Assembly (NCBI GenBank): GCA_013361745.1
Contig: JABFXM010000391.1
Location: 1 to 6,058 of the forward strand
DNA length: 6,058 bases
Source: Gemmatimonadaceae bacterium
GTDB taxonomy: Bacteria > Gemmatimonadota > Gemmatimonadetes > Gemmatimonadales > Gemmatimonadaceae
Direction: 5' to 3'
Below the pieces are notes generated by a model, which was given only the letters and a program-made list of their open reading frames with translations, searched no databases and was not told the DNA's origin. The first letter of the stretch is position 1. Each line of letters opens with the position of its first letter. Shown piece after piece: positions 1-4,644 of this stretch. Made by a program: the position numbers and the translations under genes.

Positions 1-111
1 TACTCGCGCATCTACATGCTCGCGATGATCCTGATCCTCTGCCTCATCCCGCTGCTTCTCCTGATCCGCCAGACCCGAGGCAGCGGCGGCGCGCACGCGG
101 TAATGGAGTAG
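1..111 (+). CDS. C-terminal end of an integral membrane protein (possible MFS drug exporter)
   Basis: Only the last 36 codons are present; the gene enters from the left edge in frame 1 and stops at TAG 109-111. The visible peptide is one strongly hydrophobic segment (roughly residues 4-22, rich in Leu, Ile and Met), followed by a short basic and Gly-rich tail (RQTRGSGG...). That is the shape of a last transmembrane helix with a short cytoplasmic tail, as seen at the ends of 14-helix DHA2/EmrB-type major facilitator exporters. The family assignment is a guess from this tail alone; another polytopic membrane protein would look the same. That this is a coding end is supported by the open frame from base 1 and by the intergenic repeat that begins shortly after the stop. 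It converges on the MscS gene at 307-1290. Confidence 0.5.
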   Translation, partial: YSRIYMLAMILILCLIPLLLLIRQTRGSGGAHAVME

Positions 112-133
112 AAGGTCGCGAAGCATTGCTCTT

Positions 134-178
134 GCGGTGAACAACAGCTGCTGTGAACAACATCTGCTGTGAATAACA
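134..178. repeat. Tandem 16-bp repeat flanking the palindromic element
   Basis: Two adjacent 16-bp units, GCTGCTGTGAACAACA (147-162) and TCTGCTGTGAATAACA (163-178), differ at two positions. A third, shortened unit (GCGGTGAACAACA, 134-146) precedes them. The second unit runs directly into the left arm of the palindrome at 175-237, and its sequence (as TTATTCACAGCAGA) also follows the inverted copy near 3616-3629. The unit therefore looks like part of the dispersed element, duplicated here. No function is evident. Confidence 0.75.
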
Positions 179-237
179 GAAGGCACGAAGGCACGAAGGG
201 TTTGCTTAAGACCCTTCGTGCCTTCGTGCCTTCTGTT
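163..237. repeat. Palindromic dispersed repeat, copy 1 (perfect 26-bp stem, 11-nt loop)
   Basis: The left arm 175-200 (begins AACAGAAGGCACGAAGG) and right arm 212-237 are exact reverse complements over 26 bp, separated by the 11-nt loop TTTGCTTAAGA at 201-211. Each arm contains a tandem 8-bp unit, AGGCACGA. With the 12-bp flank at 163-174, the 75-bp element is repeated in opposite orientation at 3563-3629. It lies between two converging genes that stop at 111 (plus) and 307 (minus). Transcribed from either side it would form a very strong hairpin, so it could help end transcription or block 3' exonucleases, but no T-tract follows either arm, so it is not a canonical intrinsic terminator. The form recalls REP or MITE elements; this is structural resemblance only. 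Confidence 0.9.
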
Positions 238-263
238 CATACCGGCAACAGCAAAAGTATGTA

Positions 264-300
264 GCTCTTAAGATCTTCGTGCCTTCTGTTATAACCAGCT
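264..300 (-). repeat. Partial copy of the palindromic repeat (single arm)
   Basis: Read on the minus strand, this stretch has the flank AGCTGGTT, then AACAGAAGGCACGAAG, then ATCTTAAGAGC. It matches one arm plus a loop-like sequence of the full element, with one 8-bp unit missing, and has no opposing arm of its own. The AGCTGGTT flank also precedes the copy starting at 3563, so flanking sequence is shared between copies as well as the arm. It abuts the 3' end of the MscS gene. It looks like a degenerate half-element. Confidence 0.75.
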
Positions 301-306
301 AAGGCT

Positions 307-1290
307 TCACGTCCTCGCATCGACGATGCGGATCGGCGGGACGCCGACGATCTCGTAGGTGCCGGAAGCGATGCCGATGTGGGCTTCGTCGAGCTTCGTG
401 AGGATCTCACGGAACATCGCGTCCTTGATCGGTCGGATGCCGCGCTCGGGGACGAGGAAGCGCAGGTTCATCTCGAGCCAGTTGTCGGTGATCCGCCAGT
501 AGACGATGGGCTCGAGGGTCACCTCCTCGGGCAGCGTGAAGCGCGAGCGCAGCTTGCCGAGCGCCTCCGTCGCCGGTGCGATGAACTGCGTGGTGTGGCG
601 CCGCGCGGCGTCGAGGAGGATCTGCTCCGCCCGCGCGCGATCGTCCTTGTAGCTCACCGGGAGATGGATCTCCTCCCAGAGATAGGGAAATTCGCGCGTG
701 TAGTTGTAGACGGGCGAGTCGAAGATCTTGTCGTTCGTCATCCGGACGAGGCGGCCGGTGTACTGGCGCGCCTGCACCCACACCGCCGGCTCCGCGGCCT
801 GCACCGAGGGCGGCTCGCCCATCTCCATCACCGTCGTCTGCATGAAGCCGACGGCGACGACGTCGCCGCGCACGCCGCCCATCGTGATCCGGTCGCCGAC
901 GGTGTAGACGCGTCCGCGGAGGATGATGAGATACGCGGCGAAGGACGTGATCACCCGCTGCAGGGCGACCGCGACCCCCGCGGTGATGAGTCCCGCCGCG
1001 GTGGCGATGCGTCCCGGGTCGTCGAACCAGATCGACACGAGTCCGACGACGAGCAGCACGGCGGTGAGCACCTTCACCGCCTGCCGCGACCAGAAGGCGG
1101 GTCGCCCCTCCGCGACGTGGCCGAGCACGAGGCGGAGGAGGAAGCGCAGCAGGTAGCTGACGAAAAAGAGCGCCGCGACGAAGCCGAGGGTGAGAAGGAG
1201 CTTGCGGCCGGTCAGCGGGGAGAATCCGGCGAGTCGCACGCCGAAGAGCTGCACTCCCTCCTGCAGGAGCGCGGTCGGTGCCGGGATCAT
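307..1290 (-). CDS. MscS-family mechanosensitive ion channel
   Basis: The 327-residue protein is a small-conductance mechanosensitive channel homologue, expected in the inner membrane to release solutes when membrane tension rises after hypo-osmotic shock. Likely membrane segments are at residues 29-57, 71-90 and 93-123. The third is the pore-type helix, carrying the family-typical GLITAGVAVALQ pattern (100-111) with Gly and Ala spaced for helix packing. The MscS beta domain follows: VGDRITMGGVRGDVVAVGFMQTTV occupies 131-154, and RLVRMTNDKIF occupies 180-190. The cytoplasmic alpha/beta region runs to the C-terminus. It is close to E. coli MscS in size (286 residues there), so it is not one of the long multi-helix MscK types. 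ATG 1288-1290 has only a weak Shine-Dalgarno, but the upstream gene stops 12 nt before it, so translational coupling is likely. The family call is secure; osmotic gating is inferred. Confidence 0.93.
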   Translation of the reverse strand: MIPAPTALLQEGVQLFGVRLAGFSPLTGRKLLLTLGFVAALFFVSYLLRFLLRLVLGHVAEGRPAFWSRQAVKVLTAVLLVVGLVSIWFDDPGRIATAAGLITAGVAVALQRVITSFAAYLIILRGRVYTVGDRITMGGVRGDVVAVGFMQTTVMEMGEPPSVQAAEPAVWVQARQYTGRLVRMTNDKIFDSPVYNYTREFPYLWEEIHLPVSYKDDRARAEQILLDAARRHTTQFIAPATEALGKLRSRFTLPEEVTLEPIVYWRITDNWLEMNLRFLVPERGIRPIKDAMFREILTKLDEAHIGIASGTYEIVGVPPIRIVDART

Positions 1291-1302
1291 GGCGGCGGGC
1301 GC

Positions 1303-1572
1303 CTAACGGCCCTCGAGGTCGCGCTCGCCCATCGTGTGGCGCTGCGCGCGACCCTGTCCCGGATGCAGCGACGCCTCGTGGTAGCGTTCCCCCTTCTTCC
1401 GCAGCTCTATGACGAGCCCCTCGAACTCGAGCGGCGAGAGGTCGCGGGCGACGAGGGGGATGAGTCCCTTGAGCAGAGTGATGCGATCCATCAGCGGGAG
1501 CGTCTCGACCTCGTCGACGAGGCGCCGCAGCACCGGGTGATTCAGGTCGTTGGTCTCGGGGCTGGTCGTCAT
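1303..1572 (-). CDS. Small hypothetical protein in operon with the MscS channel
   Basis: An 89-residue protein of no family I recognise. It looks soluble: no signal peptide or membrane segment. Residues 12-62 form an alternating charged/hydrophobic, probably helical region (LRRLVDEVETLPLMDR, then LSPLEFEGLVIELRKKGERY), followed by a polar basic tail rich in His, Arg and Gln. I chose ATG 1570-1572 because GAGGAA lies 5 nt upstream on the same strand. The ATG 27 nt further upstream has no such site, and extending the frame beyond that gives Arg/Ser/Ala-rich sequence antisense to rhtA. The gene ends 12 nt before the MscS start, so the two are very likely co-transcribed. The product might be a cytosolic partner of the channel, but that rests on position alone. 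It could also be lineage-restricted and unrelated to MscS. Confidence 0.7.
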   Translation of the reverse strand: MTTSPETNDLNHPVLRRLVDEVETLPLMDRITLLKGLIPLVARDLSPLEFEGLVIELRKKGERYHEASLHPGQGRAQRHTMGERDLEGR

Positions 1573-1577
1573 CGGAA

Positions 1578-1583
1578 TTCCTC
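1578..1583 (-). promoter_or_regulatory. Ribosome binding site of the 89-residue protein gene
   Basis: GAGGAA on the minus strand with a 5-nt spacer to ATG 1570-1572. It is one of the few clear Shine-Dalgarno sequences in the window and decides the start of the small gene in a frame that stays open far upstream. Confidence 0.7.
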
Positions 1584-1734
1584 GGAAAGTGCGAGTCATG
1601 TCCCGGCGCCGGTCGTGCGCGCGGAACCCTGCGGCATCCTCGCGAATCCCGAGCCAGCGCGCTCGCGCCCGCCACGGGCGTCGCTGGAGCGGCCGCCCGC
1701 GGCGATCCGCGCTGCGGCGCGAACGCGGCATCGC

Positions 1735-1740
1735 TAGACT
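1735..1740 (+). promoter_or_regulatory. Possible -10 element for a leaderless rhtA transcript
   Basis: TAGACT fits the TANNNT pattern and ends 10 nt before the rhtA ATG at 1751. A transcript starting at normal spacing from this hexamer would begin at or within a few nt of the start codon. There is no Shine-Dalgarno before that ATG, which agrees with leaderless initiation. No good -35 hexamer is visible 17 nt upstream (CTGCGG at 1712-1717). The hexamer could be chance. Confidence 0.35.
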
Positions 1741-1750
1741 CCATCGCGAC

Positions 1751-2629
1751 ATGGAGAACACCAGTCCGCGGGCACGCACGGTCGTGCCGCCGATTCCCGC
1801 CGTGCTCGGCGCGATCGTCAGCGTGCAGGGGGGCGCGGCCGTCGCCAAGGGACTCTTTCCCGCGCTCGGCGCGACGACGACGGCGGGGCTGCGCATCGCG
1901 ATCTCGGCGCTGATGCTGGTGGCGGCGTTCCGTCCCGCGCTGACGCGGCTCACCAGGGCGCAGTGGCGGGTAGTGGTCCCGTTCGGGGTCGCGCTGGGGA
2001 CGATGAACGCGGTGTTCTATCTCGCGCTCGCGCGCATCCCGCTCGGCCTCGCGGTGACGGTGGAGTTTATCGGACCGTTGTCGGTCGCGGTGTTCGGCTC
2101 GCGTCGCGCGCTCGATCTGGCGTGGGTGGTGCTCGCCGGAGCGGGGATCGCGCTCATCGCGCCGTGGAGTGGGAGCGGCGTCGATCCGCTGGGCATCCTC
2201 TTCGCCCTCCTCGCCGGCGCGTGCTGGGCGGTGTACATCGTGCTCGGCGGCCGGCTGTCGCGGCTGCTCGCGGGCGGCGCGGCGGTGAGTACGGCGATGA
2301 CGATCGCGACGATCACGATCCTTCCCTTCGCGGTCGCCGCCGGCGGGCTCGCCCGGCTGACGCCGCGGCTGGGGCTCGCCGCGATCGCGGTCGCGCTGCT
2401 CTCGAGCGCGCTCCCCTACAGCCTGGAGATGGTCGCGCTGCGCGCGCTTCCGGCGCGCACCTTCAGCATCCTCATGAGTCTCGAGCCCGCGGTGGCGGCG
2501 CTCGCGGGGCTGGCGTTCCTTGGCGAGCGGCTGCTCGGAACGCAATGGCTCGCGATCGTGTTCGTGATCGTGGCGAGCATCGGCGCGACGATGACGGCAC
2601 GGGAGACGAGCGCGGCGGTCGAAGTCTGA
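1751..2629 (+). CDS. rhtA: RhtA-type threonine/homoserine exporter (EamA/DMT superfamily)
   Basis: A 292-residue inner-membrane exporter with about ten hydrophobic segments, arranged as two EamA repeats (roughly residues 14-138 and 146-283). It matches what I recall of E. coli RhtA (295 residues) along its whole length: SVQGGAAVAKGLFPALGA at 24-41, GTMNAVFYLALARIPLG at 83-99, VEFIGPLSVAVFGSRR at 104-119, ACWAVYIVLGGR at 157-168, LPYSLEMVALRALPARTF at 221-238 and MSLEPAVAALAGLAFLGE at 242-259. This goes well beyond generic DMT similarity. RhtA exports threonine and homoserine by proton exchange; the exact substrate here is inferred. The open frame extends upstream to about 1550, but that part is Arg/Ser-rich, so ATG 1751 is preferred although no Shine-Dalgarno precedes it. 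It is divergent from the small-protein/MscS operon across 178 nt with no clear operator. Confidence 0.9.
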   Translation: MENTSPRARTVVPPIPAVLGAIVSVQGGAAVAKGLFPALGATTTAGLRIAISALMLVAAFRPALTRLTRAQWRVVVPFGVALGTMNAVFYLALARIPLGLAVTVEFIGPLSVAVFGSRRALDLAWVVLAGAGIALIAPWSGSGVDPLGILFALLAGACWAVYIVLGGRLSRLLAGGAAVSTAMTIATITILPFAVAAGGLARLTPRLGLAAIAVALLSSALPYSLEMVALRALPARTFSILMSLEPAVAALAGLAFLGERLLGTQWLAIVFVIVASIGATMTARETSAAVEV

Positions 2630-2653
2630 GGAACATCCAGGAGACTGACACGA

Positions 2654-2766
2654 GACACGAGACTAGTGTCGTCACGCCCAGACATGAGACACGAGTCGGC
2701 GATGAGGGAGGCGGGAACATTGTCTCATGCCACGTGACTCAGAAGTCATGACACTAGCCTCGTGTC
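2654..2766. repeat. Nested imperfect palindrome between rhtA and the reductase gene
   Basis: The outer arms 2654-2670 (GACACGAGACTAGTGTC) and 2750-2766 (GACACTAGCCTCGTGTC) pair at 16 of 17 positions. Inside them, GTCACG (2671-2676) pairs with CGTGAC (2733-2738), and CATGAGACA (2683-2691) pairs with TGTCTCATG (2721-2729), leaving a 29-nt apical region. GACACGA is also tandemly duplicated at 2647-2660. The arms do not match the AACAGAAGG repeat family elsewhere in the window, so this is a separate element. It starts 24 nt after the rhtA stop and ends 44 nt before the next ATG. It could fold at the 3' end of the rhtA mRNA, bind a regulator, or be a small non-autonomous element. No T-tract follows it. 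Confidence 0.8.
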
Positions 2767-2810
2767 CCATGGCCTTGGCAGTATCGTCCTGCTCTTAGCG
2801 GAGTCACAAC

Positions 2811-3467
2811 ATGCGCATCGGAATCATCGGCGCCGGCAACATCGGCGGGACGTTGACGCGACGGCTCGCGGCGGTCGGGCATGACGTCTCCGTCGCGAAC
2901 TCGCGCGGACCGGAGACGCTCGCCGGCCTGGCGCGCGAGAGCGGCGCGAAGGCGGTGACCGTCGAGGAGGCGGCGCGGGGGAAGGACGTCGTCATCGTAA
3001 CGATCCCCGAGAAGAACATCCCGCGACTTCCGAAGGGATTGTTCGCCGGCGCCGATCGCACGGTGGTCGTCGACACCGGCAACTACTATCCGCGCAACCG
3101 CGACGGGCGCATCGACGCGATCGAGAACGGGATGACCGAGAGCCGGTGGGTGGAGCAGCAGCTCGGGCATCCGGTGGTGAAGGCGTTCAACAACATCTAC
3201 GCGAAGCACCTCATGGAGCGCGGCCAGCCGAAGGGTGCGCCGACGCGGATCGCCCTCCCCGTCGCCGGTGACGACGTGCGGGCGAAAGCGGTGGTGATCC
3301 AGCTCCTCGACGAGCTGGGCTTCGATGGCGTGGACGCGGGCGGCCTCGATGAATCCTGGCGGCAGCAGCCGGCGACTCCCGTCTACGCCACCGACTTCGA
3401 CGCCGCCGGCGTGAAGCGCGCCCTCGCCGCCGCGCCGCGCGAACGTCCGGCGGACTTCCGGGGATAG
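2811..3467 (+). CDS. NADP-binding reductase, COG2085 / F420-dependent NADP reductase-like
   Basis: A 218-residue cytosolic Rossmann-fold protein. It opens directly with strand-turn-helix MRIGIIGAGNIGGTL; the dinucleotide-binding GAGNIG is at residues 7-12. NSRGP (30-34) follows the second strand, where Ser and Arg in this family contact the 2'-phosphate, so NADP(H) is more likely than NAD(H). VVVDTGNYYPR (85-95) and VVKAFNNIYAKHL (122-134) are typical of the COG2085 group. Length is normal and both ends look complete. Relatives are often named F420-dependent NADP reductase, but many bacterial members have no shown F420 use, and no F420 biosynthesis gene is visible here, so the second substrate is unknown. 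GGAG at 2800-2803 lies 7 nt before ATG 2811 and supports that start. The gene is followed by a repeat-rich gap and converges on the ArsR gene. Confidence 0.88.
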   Translation: MRIGIIGAGNIGGTLTRRLAAVGHDVSVANSRGPETLAGLARESGAKAVTVEEAARGKDVVIVTIPEKNIPRLPKGLFAGADRTVVVDTGNYYPRNRDGRIDAIENGMTESRWVEQQLGHPVVKAFNNIYAKHLMERGQPKGAPTRIALPVAGDDVRAKAVVIQLLDELGFDGVDAGGLDESWRQQPATPVYATDFDAAGVKRALAAAPRERPADFRG

Positions 3468-3501
3468 AAGGGAAGAAGGCGGGGATGCCGCTGATGCTCT
3501 C

Positions 3502-3530
3502 CAGCTGATTTCGACAGAAGGCACGAAGGG
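3502..3530 (+). repeat. Partial copy of the palindromic repeat (single left arm)
   Basis: The flank CAGCTGATTTCG is followed by ACAGAAGGCACGAAGGG (3514-3530) and then TTTG, as in the arm and first loop bases of the copy at 163-237 but with one 8-bp unit fewer. The same layout (CAGCTGGTT, then the arm) recurs 51 nt downstream at 3553, making a local direct repeat. It lacks an adjacent right arm of its own. Confidence 0.75.
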
Positions 3531-3562
3531 TTTGATGACAGCTGTTTTTCTTCAGCTGGTTG

Positions 3563-3629
3563 AACAGAAGGCACGAAGGCACGAAGGGGTCTTGAGCAAC
3601 CCTTCGTGCCTTCTGTTATTCACAGCAGA
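3563..3629. repeat. Palindromic dispersed repeat, copy 2 (inverted relative to copy 1)
   Basis: The left arm 3563-3588 is identical to the 26-bp left arm of the copy at 163-237. The spacer GTCTTGAGCAA is close to the reverse complement of the copy-1 loop. The right arm 3600-3617 is shorter by one 8-bp unit (TTCGTGCC), and the flank ATTCACAGCAGA (3618-3629) is the reverse complement of 163-174. Allowing for that 8-bp deletion, two 1-nt indels and two substitutions, it is the same element in opposite orientation. Bases 3601-3629 are an exact 29-bp reverse complement of 163-191. It sits between the converging reductase and ArsR genes and could fold into a strong hairpin from either transcript. 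Confidence 0.9.
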
Positions 3630-3630
3630 C

Positions 3631-3648
3631 GCCTTCGTGCCTTCTGTT
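3631..3648. repeat. Extra right arm of the palindromic repeat
   Basis: GCCTTCGTGCCTTCTGTT is an additional right arm, one base after copy 2. It can pair with 3563-3580 over 18 bp as an alternative to the 3600-3617 arm. It is followed by ATTCCCGGCAA, which resembles CATACCGGCAA after the right arm of copy 1 (238-248). This suggests two elements overlapped or recombined here. Confidence 0.75.
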
Positions 3649-3681
3649 ATTCCCGGCAAGCCATGCTTCGTCGCTTCCCGC

Positions 3682-4011
3682 TCACGACGCGAGCAGCTTT
3701 CGCCTCGCCTTGTGCTCTGCCTCGAGCCGGTCGCACATCACGTCGCAGAGCTGCTGAACGCCGCGGTCGGCGAGGGTGTAGTAGACGAACAGTCCCTGCT
3801 TCCACCGCGCGACGAAGCCGAGGTTGTGGAGCAGCTGCAGGTGCTTCGAGACGTTCGCCTGGCCGAAGCCCGTCTCCTCGACAAGCTCGCTCACCGTGTG
3901 CTCGCCGCGGCGCAGCTGGTCGAGTATGCGCAGCCGCGCGGGTTCGGCGAGCGCCTTGAAGCGTTCGGCGATGAGCTCGAGGACTTCCGGGGTGAGCTGG
4001 AGCTTGGCCAT
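3682..4011 (-). CDS. ArsR/SmtB-family winged-helix transcriptional repressor
   Basis: A 109-residue protein of normal ArsR-family size. Residues 15-34 (AERFKALAEPARLRILDQLR) form the characteristic first helices. The helix-turn-helix runs over 41-67, with recognition helix QANVSKHLQLLHNLG at 51-65, and the beta-wing is RWKQGLFVYYTL at 69-80. Such proteins usually act as homodimers that leave DNA when they bind a metal or are oxidised. The classical ELCVCDL metal-binding motif in the recognition region is absent. Two cysteines instead lie near the C-terminus, Cys89 and Cys93 in LCDVMCD, spaced CxxxC, which could bind a thiophilic ligand or form a disulfide; that is inference. ATG 4009-4011 gives the standard N-terminus but has no strong Shine-Dalgarno. 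The targets are unknown: the gene follows a lipoprotein gene by 96 nt, and no clear dyad operator is visible in that gap. Confidence 0.93.
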   Translation of the reverse strand: MAKLQLTPEVLELIAERFKALAEPARLRILDQLRRGEHTVSELVEETGFGQANVSKHLQLLHNLGFVARWKQGLFVYYTLADRGVQQLCDVMCDRLEAEHKARRKLLAS

Positions 4012-4107
4012 GCGGCTGCTGTGCGCGGGGCGGGACGCGATGTGAATGGTACGATGCCTGTGCGAGCCATGCGCCCAAGAGGCCCCGGCTTCCGCGGCGC
4101 GCCGGCG

Positions 4108-4500
4108 TCAGGTGCTGTCGGGGCGCTGCGCGACGAGCGCGGTGAGCATGTTCTCGGAGCTGGGAAGCGTCACGCGCAGATAGTCGCCGGGGTGGACGAG
4201 GACCTGCCCGGTGCCCGGCGTCCGACCGGTCGCGATGATCCGTGCGCGGACCGAGAGCGTCCCCGAGCCGCTGATGGTGCGCAGGTCGAGGCGGAGGGTA
4301 TCGGTGTGCGCGCCGAAGACGGTGCCGAGTCGCACGCGATCCCCCGCCGTGCCGAAGGCATAGACGTCCGCCTGGTTGAGCGATTCGTTCGTGAAGACGA
4401 CGAACGCGTACTGCGAGGACGCCGGACCGCGATGCGGCCCGCAGCCGGTGACGAGCAGCGCGGCGGTGACGAGCGCGGCGCCGAGCGAGCGGGGTGACAT
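4108..4500 (-). CDS. Small putative lipoprotein of unknown function
   Basis: A 130-residue precursor with a type II signal peptide: basic n-region (MSPRS), hydrophobic segment 6-17, and lipobox VTGC with the lipidated Cys at residue 20. Cys20 is followed by GPHRG, with no Asp at +2, which favours the outer membrane if E. coli-like sorting applies. The mature part of about 110 residues alternates hydrophobic and polar residues in short strands (YAFVVFTNES, DVYAFG, LSVRARIIA, YLRVTLP) and ends near QRPDST, suggesting a compact beta-sandwich. I do not recognise the family. The frame is open 24 codons further upstream, but ATG 4498-4500 is chosen because it begins the signal peptide and a purine-rich Shine-Dalgarno region precedes it at once. 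The ArsR gene follows in the same direction after 96 nt; joint transcription is possible but unproven. The CPA1 antiporter gene is divergent. Confidence 0.82.
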   Translation of the reverse strand: MSPRSLGAALVTAALLVTGCGPHRGPASSQYAFVVFTNESLNQADVYAFGTAGDRVRLGTVFGAHTDTLRLDLRTISGSGTLSVRARIIATGRTPGTGQVLVHPGDYLRVTLPSSENMLTALVAQRPDST

Positions 4501-4502
4501 TG

Positions 4503-4513
4503 CTCCTCTCTCC
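4503..4513 (-). promoter_or_regulatory. Ribosome binding site of the lipoprotein gene
   Basis: On the minus strand the purine run GGAGAGAGGAG ends 2 nt before ATG 4498-4500. It contains overlapping anti-SD matches, including GGAG with a 9-nt spacer and GAGG with a 4-nt spacer. It supports the chosen start over the ATG 72 nt upstream. Confidence 0.7.
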
Positions 4514-4557
4514 AGGTAGGGTGAGTCGAAGGTGCACCGTGCGCGCGAGCGATGCAA

Positions 4558-4586
4558 TTGGTGGGCGTGCACGGCCTCGCTATCAT
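4558..4586 (+). promoter_or_regulatory. Sigma70-like promoter of the CPA1 antiporter gene
   Basis: TTGGTG (4558-4563) and TATCAT (4581-4586) are separated by exactly 17 nt and lie 58 nt before the likely ATG at 4645. Transcription would begin near 4593, excluding the in-frame ATG at 4552 as the normal start. This is the best-looking promoter in the window. A TTGACA at 4586-4591 overlaps the -10 but has no acceptable -10 of its own 17 nt downstream. Confidence 0.5.
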
Positions 4587-4644
4587 TGACACCGAGCCGG
4601 CGGACTCACCGAGCATCGGACCGGCACCCGCCAACGCGCGCGTC

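Noticed and set aside
163..237. CRISPR array or intrinsic terminator
   Set aside because: There is no regular repeat-spacer series and no cas gene. The hairpin is strong, but no T-tract follows it on either strand, so neither label is justified.
379..1737. Plus-strand open frame of 452 codons
   Set aside because: It is antisense to the MscS and small-protein genes, with low-complexity charged composition and no recognisable motif. The minus-strand frames carry clear family signatures.
1573..1953. N-terminal extension of the small hypothetical protein
   Set aside because: The frame stays open upstream of 1572, but it runs antisense to the start of rhtA, is Arg/Ser/Ala-rich, and lacks the Shine-Dalgarno found before ATG 1570-1572.
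407..2545. Very long minus-strand open frame (712 codons)
   Set aside because: It lies out of frame across the MscS gene, the small gene and antisense to rhtA. Its translation is Arg/Asp/Gly/His-rich with no domain, which is typical of shadow frames in GC-rich DNA.
4012..4107. ArsR operator or terminator in the lipoprotein-ArsR gap
   Set aside because: TACCAT at 4046-4051 on the minus strand might be a -10, but no matching -35 or clean dyad is present, and the GC-rich palindromic patches near 4096-4103 are too short to call.
4552..4644. Upstream in-frame ATG as start of the antiporter
   Set aside because: It would add 31 non-membrane residues, it lies inside the best promoter candidate, and it has no Shine-Dalgarno.
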